The position numbers and the translations under genes were made by a program. The notes under the pieces were generated by a model. The model ran no database searches. It had not been told where the DNA came from and was given only the letters and a program-made list of their open reading frames with translations. Below are positions 1 through 8,059 of a DNA stretch of 64,000 nucleotides, piece after piece. Location of the stretch: positions 1 to 64,000 of the forward strand of contig DASZOZ010000013.1 in the NCBI GenBank assembly GCA_035550515.1. Reading direction: 5' to 3'. This stretch comes from DATARH01 sp035550515 (GTDB lineage Bacteria; Pseudomonadota; Alphaproteobacteria; ATCC43930; CGMCC-115725). Positions within the stretch are counted from its first letter, which is position 1. Every line of letters begins with the position of its first letter.

Positions 1-245
1 TGGTAGGCCATTACCCCACCAACTAGCTAATCCGACGCGGGCCCATCCTTCTGCGATAAATCTTTCCCGGTTTCCCGGCGTATGCGGTATTAGCCGAAGT
101 TTCCCTCGGTTATCCCCCACAAAAGGGTAGGTTCCCACGCGTTACTCACCCGTGCGCCACTCAGGCCGAAGCCTGCGTTCGACTTGCATGTATGAGGCAT
201 GCCGCCAGCGTTCGTTCTGAGCCAGGATCAAACTCTCATGTTCAT
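1..245 (-). rRNA. rrs: 16S ribosomal RNA, 5' end (partial)
   Basis: Read on the minus strand, this is the conserved start of 16S rRNA: AGAGTTTGATCCTGGCTCAG lies near 235-214, followed by the usual GAACGCTGGCGGCATGCC and the V1/V2 region with GTGAGTAACGCGTGGGAA. The gene runs off the left edge of the window, so only about the first 245 nt are present. The exact mature 5' end is estimated from the position of the AGAGTTTGAT motif. A CDS-like open frame over 192-467 is not a gene. The V1 hairpin and V2 sequence look alphaproteobacterial, but I did not place it further. Confidence 0.97.
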
Positions 246-577
246 CCTGACTACGGCGTCCCGGTCCCGAGGGACCAGGCGTTCGCAATCACTCAAAGGA
301 CACTGACTACTCTACTCATCGAGACCGCGGACAAGCCGCGGCCTCTTCTGCGCAGGCATCCAGCGTCCTCAGACGCCGCCGCCCACGCATCCCTTCCTCT
401 ATTCCCACAATGTCAATTAGCGGCCTTGTCGTCCGGCGGTTGCCGTCGCAAGGGACGCGGTATGTAAGCCCTCACGCCGGCAGCGTCAACCGCCTTTTCG
501 GCTTCTTTTGCAAATATGTGGCAGCGAACCCCTAAGATATTGGAAAGTCGCGATTATCGTGCTCGCAATGATGGCCT
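246..577 (-). other. rrn operon leader and upstream region (no protein gene)
   Basis: This 332-base stretch separates soeC from the 16S gene and carries the rrn control region for transcription leftwards. Besides the promoter annotated separately, the transcribed leader has a TTGACA-containing block near 411-416 followed by GAAGGGATGCGTGGGCGGCG at about 398-379. It resembles the antitermination (boxA-like) part of alphaproteobacterial rrn leaders. TTGACA here has no good -10 hexamer 16-18 bases downstream, so I do not read it as a second promoter. No terminator for the soe operon is visible before the rrn promoter. Confidence 0.55.
461..489 (-). promoter_or_regulatory. rrn promoter (-35 TTGACG, 17-base spacer, -10 TACATA)
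   Basis: On the minus strand TTGACG (489-484) and TACATA (466-461) are exactly 17 bases apart, about 215-220 bases upstream of the mature 16S start. This is the expected distance for an rRNA leader. The spacing and near-perfect -35 support a housekeeping-sigma promoter; the -10 is only a partial match. Assignment to the rrn operon follows from position and direction. Confidence 0.6.
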
Positions 578-1513
578 TCAGACCGTCTCGGCACCGTAGT
601 ACAGCATCACCGTGTGCTTCGCCTCGGCGAAAAACAGCCAGCGCTCGACGACGAGGCCGAGCCCGGCGCTGAGCACCGCCACCAGCGCAAAGACGATCGA
701 CGGCAGCAGCAGCGCGACCAGGGTGGCGAGCAACGGCACGACAAACGCCGCCACCCGGGCGATGACGCGCAGCCGGACGCGGTGCTTGCGGGCAATGCGG
801 AACCCCATCTCCTTGAGGAGGTAGTTTTCCTCCGTGTTGGGCGGTTCGAGCAGGCGAACCGTCCCGCGCCGGCCGAGCCCGGTCGCGCCCGCCACGCTGC
901 TCGGGGCGGCGCTGATGTCGATAAAGCGCCAATAGCGTTCCTTAAGCCACCAGGCCAGCGCAATCGCCGCCAGGGTCAACAGCGGAATGCCGACGGGGCG
1001 CGCCCAGAACCGGACGATCAGATCGAGCAGCAGCAGTCCCGCCATGAGCCCCAGCAGCAGGTAGTTCGGCACCACCCAGCGATTATGCCATTGATGGATC
1101 GGCTTCAGCGTCGCGTAGATCATGCCGGTCGAGAAGATCGTCGCGCCGGCCAGCGCTGCCGCCAGGATGCCGCAGAGGCCGAACACGCCGCCGGTACGGC
1201 CGAAAAAGAACCAGCCGATCCCGAAGATCAGCGCCGGCACAAAGGTCAGCACCGCAAACACGCCCTCGCGCGACAGCCACGAGCTGCGCCACTGCGAGAA
1301 CGCCCGCCACGCCCGCTCCGGCCGGCCCAGATGGAGCGTCGAGGAGGCGAGCCCGGCCACCGCGAGGACGGTCGCCAAGCCGAGCGAAACCAGGGCGAAA
1401 CCGGCGCTCTGCGGCACCAATCCGAGCGGCGCGGCGACCCCGACCAGAAGCAGCAAGCCAAACCCGGCGCCCGAGGCCGTACTGAAGAAGATGATCGAGA
1501 GTGCCGGGTTCAT
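578..1513 (-). CDS. soeC: DmsC/SoeC-type membrane anchor subunit of sulfite:quinone oxidoreductase
   Basis: 311 residues with about eight hydrophobic segments starting at residue 4. It has the TLHLGRPERAWRA region near residue 60 and an S-W-L-S-R-E turn, typical of DmsC-family quinone-binding anchors. It should hold the catalytic and Fe-S subunits to the inner face of the membrane and pass electrons to quinone. It is the last gene of the SoeA-SoeB-SoeC order and lies 115 bases after soeB. The ATG is preceded by GGAGA at a proper distance. The specific Soe assignment rests on the SoeA homology; DmsC of another complex is the alternative. Confidence 0.85.
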   Translation of the reverse strand: MNPALSIIFFSTASGAGFGLLLLVGVAAPLGLVPQSAGFALVSLGLATVLAVAGLASSTLHLGRPERAWRAFSQWRSSWLSREGVFAVLTFVPALIFGIGWFFFGRTGGVFGLCGILAAALAGATIFSTGMIYATLKPIHQWHNRWVVPNYLLLGLMAGLLLLDLIVRFWARPVGIPLLTLAAIALAWWLKERYWRFIDISAAPSSVAGATGLGRRGTVRLLEPPNTEENYLLKEMGFRIARKHRVRLRVIARVAAFVVPLLATLVALLLPSIVFALVAVLSAGLGLVVERWLFFAEAKHTVMLYYGAETV

Positions 1514-1628
1514 CGAGCGTCTCCGCCTTTCTTGTTCTCATTCGTCAGGGTCGGCGTCACGGCCGGCTTGCCCTGGCCGTCCCAAGCCTGGGGATGCCGA
1601 CAGAGGCGGCGGTTTGGTCGAGGCAAAA

Positions 1629-2372
1629 TTATCGCGACAGGAGCCGGTCGACCCAGCGCAGCAGGCGATTGTCGCCGTCGGATGCAGGCGCCGGCGGCGG
1701 TGCGGCCGCCGGCGCCGCCACGCTGCGCGAGCGGCGCGGCGGCAGGTACTTGTTGACCGGGCGATAGCCGAGCTCCGGCAGCAGATCCTTGCCGGCGCGT
1801 TCGGCGACCATCTCCGAGACTGCCGAACCCGGGTCGCCGAGATCGCCGAAATGCCGCGCACTGGTCGGGCAGACCATCACGCAGGCGGGGCGGCGGTCGG
1901 CTTCGGGCAGGTTATCGTTGTAGATGCGGTCGATGCAGAGGGTGCATTTCTTCATCACCCCGGCATCCTCGTCGAACTCGCGCGCGCCGTACGGGCAGGC
2001 CCAGGAGCACAGCTTGCAGCCGATGCAGATATCGGCGTTGACCAGCACGATGCCGTCCTCGGCGCGCTTGTACGAGGCGCCGGTGGGACAGACGGTGACG
2101 CAGGCCGGCTCCTCGCAATGCAGGCAGGAGCGCGGGAAATGCACGGTGCGCGCCCCCTCGCCCTCGCCTTCCTCGAAGGCGTGCACGCGGTTGAACCAGA
2201 CACCCCACGGGTCGTTGCCGTAAGCGTTGAAGTCCGGCAGCGGCGCCGAATGGCCGCCGCTGTTCCACTCCTTGCAGGCGGTCGCGCAGGCATGGCAGCC
2301 GACGCAGACATCGAGGTCGATGACGAGCCCGAGCTTCTTCGCGCCCGGCAGCGGGGTTGGCAGGTCGGTCAT
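1629..2372 (-). CDS. soeB: four-cluster Fe-S electron transfer subunit SoeB (DmsB family)
   Basis: 247 residues. Four ferredoxin-type cysteine groups are visible: CVGCHACATAC (23-33), CLHCEEPACVTVC, CIGCKLCSWAC, and CTLC paired with a later CVMVC. This is the signature of the DmsB/NrfC/PsrB family, which carries electrons from the molybdenum subunit to the membrane anchor. The C-terminal 45 residues are a proline- and alanine-rich extension ending in a basic helix. The ATG at 2372 overlaps the soeA stop as ATGA (2369-2372), so it is probably translated by coupling. An open frame that extends this one upstream to 4106 is only an overlap with soeA in another frame. Confidence 0.92.
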   Translation of the reverse strand: MTDLPTPLPGAKKLGLVIDLDVCVGCHACATACKEWNSGGHSAPLPDFNAYGNDPWGVWFNRVHAFEEGEGEGARTVHFPRSCLHCEEPACVTVCPTGASYKRAEDGIVLVNADICIGCKLCSWACPYGAREFDEDAGVMKKCTLCIDRIYNDNLPEADRRPACVMVCPTSARHFGDLGDPGSAVSEMVAERAGKDLLPELGYRPVNKYLPPRRSRSVAAPAAAPPPAPASDGDNRLLRWVDRLLSR

Positions 2373-5263
2373 CGGAACTGCCTGCCGTAAAACTGCGTCT
2401 CCGGCGCCCGCGGCAGCGACGCCGGATGACGCAGCGCCGGGAAATGCGGCGCACTCTCGCCGGCTTCGGCCTCCGGCGCCTTCTCGACCCGCACCCGCAG
2501 ATCGTACCAGGCCGCCTGGCCGGTGACCGGGTCGGCATTGCTTTCCGGTGCGTCGGGCAGCGTCTCGCCGATCAGGTGGTTGAGCAGAAAGCCGCGGGCG
2601 AATTCCGGCGAGTCGGGGCCGAGGTTCCAGGCCCCGGTGCGTTTGCCAACGGCGTTCCAGGTCCACACCGTCTTCGGGTTCACCCCGTCCATCAGCTTCA
2701 GCTGCGCCCGGATGCGCCCGGCATGGCTGGTGACCCACACCCAATCGTCGTCCTGCAAGCCCAGGCTGGCGCCCGTCACCCGGTTCATGAACAAGCGGTT
2801 GGCCCCCAGGATCTGCCGCAGCCAGGCGTTCTGCGAGCCCCAGGAGTGGTACATCGGCATCGGCCGCTGGGTGACCGCGTTGAGAGGGAAGGCGCGGTCG
2901 TCGACCCGCGCCCCCTCGAACGGCGGATACCAGACCGGCAGCGGGTCGAAATGCGTCGCCACGCGGTCGCGCAGCCGCTCCGGCGGCTGCACGGTCCCAT
3001 GGCCTTGCGCCGCGAGCCGGAATTTCTGCAGTGGCTCGACATAGAGCTGCAGCACCACCGGGTCGGCATTGCCGATCAGCCCCATCGCCACCGCGTTGTC
3101 GAGATAGGCGCGGTTGGCGTGCTTGTAATAATGCTGCTCCTCCGGTAGGTCGTATTTCCAGAAGCAGCCGTTGTCGATATAGCGCTGCAGCTGATCGGGG
3201 TTGGGCGGCCCCTTGCCGTGCAGCTCGCCCTCGGCGCCGCGCCAGCCGGCCAGCGGACCGATTCCCGGCGCCCGCTCGTGATAGATCAGGTAGTCCTTGT
3301 AGCCGGCGGGATAGCGCGGCCCGCCGTCGGGATCGACAAAGGCCGGCAGGCCGAGCCGCGCGCCGAGCTCGATCAGCACGTCCTGGAACGGTCGCACGTC
3401 GCGGTCCGGCTTGAGGATCGGCTGGCGGATCGAATCCGCCGGGCCATCGGCCTTGCCGATCGGCCGGTCGAGGATCGAGATGCAGTCCCAGCGCTCGAGA
3501 TAGGTGGTATCCGGCAGGATCAGGTCGGCATAGGCGACCATCTCGGCGTAAAACGCGTCGGAATAGATGATGCGCGGGATCTTGTATTCGCCGGTCGCGG
3601 GGTCCTTGTCGGTCAGCATGCGCATGGTCTCGGCGGTGTTCATCGCCGAGTTCCACGCCATGTTCGCCATGTACATGAACAGCGTGTCGATCGGGTACGG
3701 GTCGCCCGCCCAGGCGTTCTTGATGACCATGTGCATCATGCCGTGCGCGGCGATCGGCGCCTCCCAGGAGAACGCCTTGTCGATGCGCTGCGGGTTGCCG
3801 GCGGCATCGACGATGAGGTCCTCCGGCCCCATCGGGTAACCGAGCGGGGCGCCGCCGAGCGGCTTCCCCGCCCCGAACTGGCCCGGCTTGCCGGCGGGCT
3901 TCGGCCCCGGCGGGCAAGGCTTGGGGTGCGGCGACTTGTAGCGCCAGCCGCCCGGCACATCGATGGTGCCGAGCAGCAATTGCAGCAGATGCAGCGCGCG
4001 GCAGGTCTGGAAGCCGTTGGAATGCGCCGAGATGCCGCGCATCGCATGCATCCCGACCGGCCGGCCGCGCATTGTCTCGTGCCGCCGCCCGGCCCAATCG
4101 GTCCACGCCACCGGCAACTCGATGGCCTCGTCGAAGGCGACGCGGGCAAGCTCCGCGGCCAGCTCCCTGATCCGCGCCGCCGGCACGCCGCAGGTCGCGG
4201 CGACCGCGTCCGGCGCGTATTGCGGGTCGAGATAGCGTTCGGCGATGAGCTGGAAGACCGGCACCGCCCGGCGGCCGTCGGCCAGCCGCGCATCGCCGAC
4301 CATGCGCATCTCGACGCCTTGCGCCAAGGCGTTGGCGACGCCGCCGTTGCGATGGAGCACCAAAGGCGCGCCGGTTTCGTCGCGGGCGAACAGGCCGTCA
4401 TCGGCCGCGCCGGGCGCCTGGATCACCAGCCAGCCGGCGTTGGTGTAGCGCGCCAGGTAGTCGAGATCGATCTTGTCGGCCTTGAGCAGCTCGTGGATCA
4501 GCGACAGCGCAAAAAGCCCGTCCGTGCCCGGACGGACGCCGATCCATTCGTCGGCGATCGCCGAGTAGCCGGTGCGCACCGGGTTGATCGAGACCGACTT
4601 CGCGCCGCGGCGCTTCATCGCCGACAGGTGCGTCTTGATCGGGTTCGAATCGTGGTCCTCGGCGACCCCGAACATCAGCACCAGCTTGGTGCGCTCCCAG
4701 TCCGGCTCGCCGAACTCCCAGAAACTGCCGCCGATCGTGTACATGCCGGCGGCGGCCATGTTGACCGAGCAGAACCCGCCATGCGCGGCGAAATTCGGCG
4801 TGCCGAATTGCGTCGCCCAGAACCCGGTCAGCGATTGCGACTGGTCGCGGCCGGTGAAGAACGCCAGCTTTTTCGGATCGTCCGCGCGGATTTTCCCCAG
4901 CCAGTCGACCGCGGTGGCGATGGCCTCGTCCCACTCAATCTCGCGGAACTCGCCGCTGCCCCGCTCGCCCACCCGCATCAGCGGCTTGCGCAGCTTTGCC
5001 GGCGACTGCTGGTGCATGATCCCGGCCGCGCCCTTGCCGCAGATCACGCCGCGGTTCACCGGATGCGCGGGATTGCCCTCGATGTAGCGGACACTGCCGT
5101 CCTTCAGGTGCACTTTGATGCCGCAGCGCCCGGCACACATGTAGCAGGTGGTGTACTTGACCTCGTCCGATACCGGCGGCGACGGATCGATGACTTCGCG
5201 CGGCCGCCAATAATCCCGCCAGCGGTCGACCCATCCCGCGCCGTTTACCCGGGCGTCACTCAT
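2369..5263 (-). CDS. soeA: molybdopterin oxidoreductase, sulfite dehydrogenase (quinone) catalytic subunit SoeA
   Basis: 964 residues, no Tat signal, so cytoplasmic. The N-terminal [4Fe-4S] motif is C40-x2-C43-x3-C47-x27-C75 (TTCYMCAGRCG ... GVICGKG). The segments FFTGRDQSQSLTGFWA (135-150) and HGGFCSVNMAAAG (161-173) match SoeA proteins of Ruegeria and purple sulfur bacteria as I know them. Cys165 is the likely Mo ligand. SoeABC oxidises sulfite to sulfate in the cytoplasm and reduces quinone, for instance when sulfite is released from organosulfonates. The gene is coupled at both ends: its ATG overlaps the stop of the TAXI gene and its stop overlaps soeB. Thiosulfate/polysulfide reductase is the alternative reading but fits the motifs less well. 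Confidence 0.88.
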   Translation of the reverse strand: MSDARVNGAGWVDRWRDYWRPREVIDPSPPVSDEVKYTTCYMCAGRCGIKVHLKDGSVRYIEGNPAHPVNRGVICGKGAAGIMHQQSPAKLRKPLMRVGERGSGEFREIEWDEAIATAVDWLGKIRADDPKKLAFFTGRDQSQSLTGFWATQFGTPNFAAHGGFCSVNMAAAGMYTIGGSFWEFGEPDWERTKLVLMFGVAEDHDSNPIKTHLSAMKRRGAKSVSINPVRTGYSAIADEWIGVRPGTDGLFALSLIHELLKADKIDLDYLARYTNAGWLVIQAPGAADDGLFARDETGAPLVLHRNGGVANALAQGVEMRMVGDARLADGRRAVPVFQLIAERYLDPQYAPDAVAATCGVPAARIRELAAELARVAFDEAIELPVAWTDWAGRRHETMRGRPVGMHAMRGISAHSNGFQTCRALHLLQLLLGTIDVPGGWRYKSPHPKPCPPGPKPAGKPGQFGAGKPLGGAPLGYPMGPEDLIVDAAGNPQRIDKAFSWEAPIAAHGMMHMVIKNAWAGDPYPIDTLFMYMANMAWNSAMNTAETMRMLTDKDPATGEYKIPRIIYSDAFYAEMVAYADLILPDTTYLERWDCISILDRPIGKADGPADSIRQPILKPDRDVRPFQDVLIELGARLGLPAFVDPDGGPRYPAGYKDYLIYHERAPGIGPLAGWRGAEGELHGKGPPNPDQLQRYIDNGCFWKYDLPEEQHYYKHANRAYLDNAVAMGLIGNADPVVLQLYVEPLQKFRLAAQGHGTVQPPERLRDRVATHFDPLPVWYPPFEGARVDDRAFPLNAVTQRPMPMYHSWGSQNAWLRQILGANRLFMNRVTGASLGLQDDDWVWVTSHAGRIRAQLKLMDGVNPKTVWTWNAVGKRTGAWNLGPDSPEFARGFLLNHLIGETLPDAPESNADPVTGQAAWYDLRVRVEKAPEAEAGESAPHFPALRHPASLPRAPETQFYGRQFR

Positions 5264-6387
5264 TGCGTTGTTCCCTTTTCCGGGTCTTCGACCCCCGACA
5301 GCTTGTCGATGGCCAGCCCTTTTTCGCGATAAACCACCCCTTTTTCACGGTAGAAGCGGGCGGCGCCGGGGTGCAGCGGCAGCGAGACGCCCTTCAGCGC
5401 GTCGGCGAGCGCGATCTGCTTGCCGATCGGGTCGATCCCGGCAAAAAGCTTCGCGGCGCCGTCGCTCCACACCGCGCGGGTGATGTCGTGCACCAGGTCG
5501 GCATCGATGTCGGCATCGACCACCCAGAGCGCGTAGAACCCGATCGATGTCGTGTCGGCATCGACGTTGCGGTAGGTCCCCGCCGGGATCGTCGCCGGCG
5601 TGTAGAGGCTGAACGCCTTTTCCAGTTTTTCGGCCACATCGCCGACCACCGGCACCAGCCGGACGGGCAACGAGGCCGCCAATTCCTGGATCGCCGGAAC
5701 GGGATAGCCGCCGGCCAGGACGATCGCATCCACCTGGCCGGTTTTCATCTCGGCCGCGGCCTGCGACGGGCGCAGGCTTTTGCGCGTGACGTCGGCGTCG
5801 CCGAAGCCGGCCGCCGCGAGCAGCAGCCTGGCGTTGACCGAGGTGCCGGAGCCCGGTTCGCCGACCGCCACGGTCTTGCCGGCGAGATCGGCGACCGAGC
5901 GGATCGGACCGTCGGCCCGGACCACGACGTGGAGCGCCTCTGGAAACAGGCTGCCGATGACCCGCAAGCGGGGCATTGGCCCTTCCTCGGCAAAGGCGCC
6001 GACGCCGTTATAGGCCATCGCCGCCAGGTCCGCCTGGGCAAAGCCCGATTCGAGCTGTTTGTTGCTGATCAGCCGAAGGTTCTCGATCGATCCCTGGGTC
6101 GCCTGCGCCACCGCGACCAATCCCGGCACCCCGCAGCCCCCGCCCGACGCACAGGCGGAACCCTGCACCGGGCTGGAAATCGCGGCGGCGACGACACCGC
6201 CGATCTCGAAGAAACTGCCGCCCGTCGCCGCCGCGCCGATGCGGAAAAAGCGCGTCTCGGTCTGTGCCAGGGCGGCCGCCGGCGGCGCAACAAAAAGCAA
6301 ACTGGCGCAGGCCAGGCTGCGCCAGTAATGGTTGAGTACCCAACGCCTCGTCTCACCCGGTGAGGCCGCCATGCAAAATGACAGCAT
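5260..6387 (-). CDS. TAXI-family TRAP transporter solute-binding protein
   Basis: Up to 375 residues with a signal peptide (hydrophobic core LACASLLFVAPPAAALA). The mature start FFRIGAAATGGSFFEIGGVV is the TAXI-family N-terminus that begins the first periplasmic lobe. Its role would be to bind a small anion in the periplasm for a TRAP permease, but no permease gene is in the window. The stop overlaps the soeA ATG (ATGA at 5260-5263), so it heads the soeABC operon and probably shares its physiology, perhaps sulfite or a sulfonate (inference). The start may instead be the Met at 6372; neither start has a clear Shine-Dalgarno. Confidence 0.85.
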   Translation of the reverse strand: MLSFCMAASPGETRRWVLNHYWRSLACASLLFVAPPAAALAQTETRFFRIGAAATGGSFFEIGGVVAAAISSPVQGSACASGGGCGVPGLVAVAQATQGSIENLRLISNKQLESGFAQADLAAMAYNGVGAFAEEGPMPRLRVIGSLFPEALHVVVRADGPIRSVADLAGKTVAVGEPGSGTSVNARLLLAAAGFGDADVTRKSLRPSQAAAEMKTGQVDAIVLAGGYPVPAIQELAASLPVRLVPVVGDVAEKLEKAFSLYTPATIPAGTYRNVDADTTSIGFYALWVVDADIDADLVHDITRAVWSDGAAKLFAGIDPIGKQIALADALKGVSLPLHPGAARFYREKGVVYREKGLAIDKLSGVEDPEKGTTQ

Positions 6388-6539
6388 GGCCGTCAGGCGA
6401 TTTCAATCCGCCGTCCGCGACGTAATTTCACCTCAATTTACACTTCCCGATTGCGTTTAGAGCGCCGCCGCCTCGCGACATCGGGTGACGCAAAGCGAGG
6501 GATACGGCAAGCTGGGGCTATCCCTTTGCCGGACGCGCC

Positions 6540-7586
6540 ATGCCCCAATTCGAGCCCCCGATCGATCTCCGTTCCGATACCGTGACGCGGCCATCCGCGG
6601 CGATGCGCCGCGCCATGGCCGAGGCCCCGGTCGGCGACGACCAGTACGGCGAGGACCCGTCGGTCAACCTGCTGCAGGAGCGGATTGCGGCGCTGACCGG
6701 CAAGGAAGCCGCCCTCTTTGTGCCGAGCGGCACGATGGCCAACCAGATCGCCTTGAAGGTGCTGACCCGCCCGGGCGACGACGTCATCGTCGCCGAGCAC
6801 GCGCATATGATGTGGCACGAGGCCGGCGCGGCCGCGGCCAATTCCGGCGTCCAGTTCACCGCGATCGGCCGCGGCGGCCGTTTCACCGCGGACGAGTTCC
6901 GCGCCGCGATCAAACCGCGCGGCCACATCGTGCTGCCGCCGACCGGTCTCGTGGCAGTCGAGAACACCCACAACATGGGCAGCGGCATCGTCTTCCCGCA
7001 GCGCGACGCCGTCGCCGTCTGCCGGGCGGCCGGCGAAGCGGGCATCGCCTGCTATCTCGACGGCGCCCGGCTATTCAACGCGGCGGTCGCCAGCGGCGCG
7101 ACCCTTGCCGAGCTGGCCCGGCCGTTCGATCTCGCCTCGGTGGCGCTGTCGAAGGGGCTCGGCTGTCCGGTCGGCAGCGTGCTCGCCGGCAATCGGGCGA
7201 CGATCGCCCAGGCGGTGACGGCGCGGCGGCGGTTCGGCGGCGCGATGCGGCAATCCGGCATCCTCGCCGCCGCCGGGTTGTATGCGCTCGACCACAACGT
7301 GGCGCGGCTCGCCGAGGACCATGCGCATGCCCGGCTGATCGCCGAGCGCATCGCCCAACTGCCGGGCATCAGGCTCGACCTCGCGACGGTGCAGAGCAAC
7401 ATCGTGATCTGGGAGATGGCCCCCGAGGCGCCCGACGCCGCGACAATCGTCGCCCGGACCAAGGCCGCCGGCGTACTGATTTCGGCGCTCGGCGCCCGGA
7501 CCGTGCGCGCCGTGACGCATATGGACGTGTCGGACGAACAATGCCGGCGCGCCGCCGATATCCTCGCCGCGATCGTGCGGTCCTAG
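6540..7586 (+). CDS. ltaE: low-specificity L-threonine aldolase
   Basis: 348 residues, fold-type I PLP enzyme. It begins with IDLRSDTVTRPS, has the G-D-D-Q-Y-G-E-D-P segment at 32-40, and the Schiff-base lysine is Lys205 in LSKGLGCPVGSV. These are the standard threonine-aldolase motifs. It should split L-threonine and L-allo-threonine to glycine and acetaldehyde in the cytoplasm. It stands alone, transcribed away from the TAXI/soe operon. Its stop TAG lies in a shared CTAG with the convergent maoC-like gene, so the two coding regions overlap by four bases. Confidence 0.93.
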   Translation: MPQFEPPIDLRSDTVTRPSAAMRRAMAEAPVGDDQYGEDPSVNLLQERIAALTGKEAALFVPSGTMANQIALKVLTRPGDDVIVAEHAHMMWHEAGAAAANSGVQFTAIGRGGRFTADEFRAAIKPRGHIVLPPTGLVAVENTHNMGSGIVFPQRDAVAVCRAAGEAGIACYLDGARLFNAAVASGATLAELARPFDLASVALSKGLGCPVGSVLAGNRATIAQAVTARRRFGGAMRQSGILAAAGLYALDHNVARLAEDHAHARLIAERIAQLPGIRLDLATVQSNIVIWEMAPEAPDAATIVARTKAAGVLISALGARTVRAVTHMDVSDEQCRRAADILAAIVRS

Positions 7587-8059
7587 GGCTGCCGCTTTCG
7601 CAGCAGGTATTTCTGCTCCCCGCTCAGCACCAATTCGTTCTTCTGGTTGTGCACCGTCACCGCGACCGCGACCACGCCGGTGGTGCGCTGCGGCGTCAGC
7701 GACGCGATGGTCAGCGACGGGTAGAGCGTGTCGCCGGGATAGACCGGCTTCAGGAATTTTGACGATTGCTCGATAAAGGCGATCAGCGAATCGCCGATCA
7801 CATGAGCAAAGGTCCCGGCGCCGGCGGCGGTGAAGCACAATACCTGGAAGCCGTGCGCCAGCAGGCCGGGATGACCGCGCTCGCGGCAATATTCGATGTC
7901 GTAATGGATCGGGTGGTTGTCGCCCGAGACCGTCTGAAACGCCGCGAAATTGGCGTCGGTGACGGTGCGGCTGGGGATGTAGAAGCGGTCGCCGACCTTG
8001 AGGTCCTCGAAGAACTTGGTTTCGGGAAAGCGATGACGGCGGCGGTCGAAATCGTTCAT
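7583..8059 (-). CDS. MaoC-like (R)-specific enoyl-CoA hydratase/dehydratase
   Basis: 158 residues with a single hot-dog fold. The hydratase-2 signature is visible as FQTVSGDNHPIHYDIEYC with the catalytic Asp/His pair, followed by GLLAHGFQVLC. It would hydrate an acyl-CoA enoyl intermediate. Its ATG overlaps the stop of the upstream CoA-transferase gene (ATGA at 8056-8059), so the two products are made together and probably act on the same CoA ester. Mesaconyl-CoA-type chemistry is one possibility for this pair, but the substrate cannot be read from the sequence. Confidence 0.88.
   Translation of the reverse strand: MNDFDRRRHRFPETKFFEDLKVGDRFYIPSRTVTDANFAAFQTVSGDNHPIHYDIEYCRERGHPGLLAHGFQVLCFTAAGAGTFAHVIGDSLIAFIEQSSKFLKPVYPGDTLYPSLTIASLTPQRTTGVVAVAVTVHNQKNELVLSGEQKYLLRKRQP

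Noticed and set aside
411..416. TTGACA in the rrn leader as a second promoter
   Set aside because: No acceptable -10 hexamer at 16-18 bases; better read as part of the leader/antitermination region.
192..467. 91-codon open frame on the plus strand
   Set aside because: It lies antisense across the start of 16S rRNA and its leader; no protein-family likeness.
1629..4106. 825-residue reading of the soeB frame
   Set aside because: Everything upstream of 2372 is soeA in another frame; ferredoxin homology begins at the ATG at 2372.
3218..5332. 704-codon open frame opposite soeA
   Set aside because: Shadow frame of a high-GC gene; composition is Arg/Asp/Gly-rich without domain motifs, while the minus strand is clearly SoeA.
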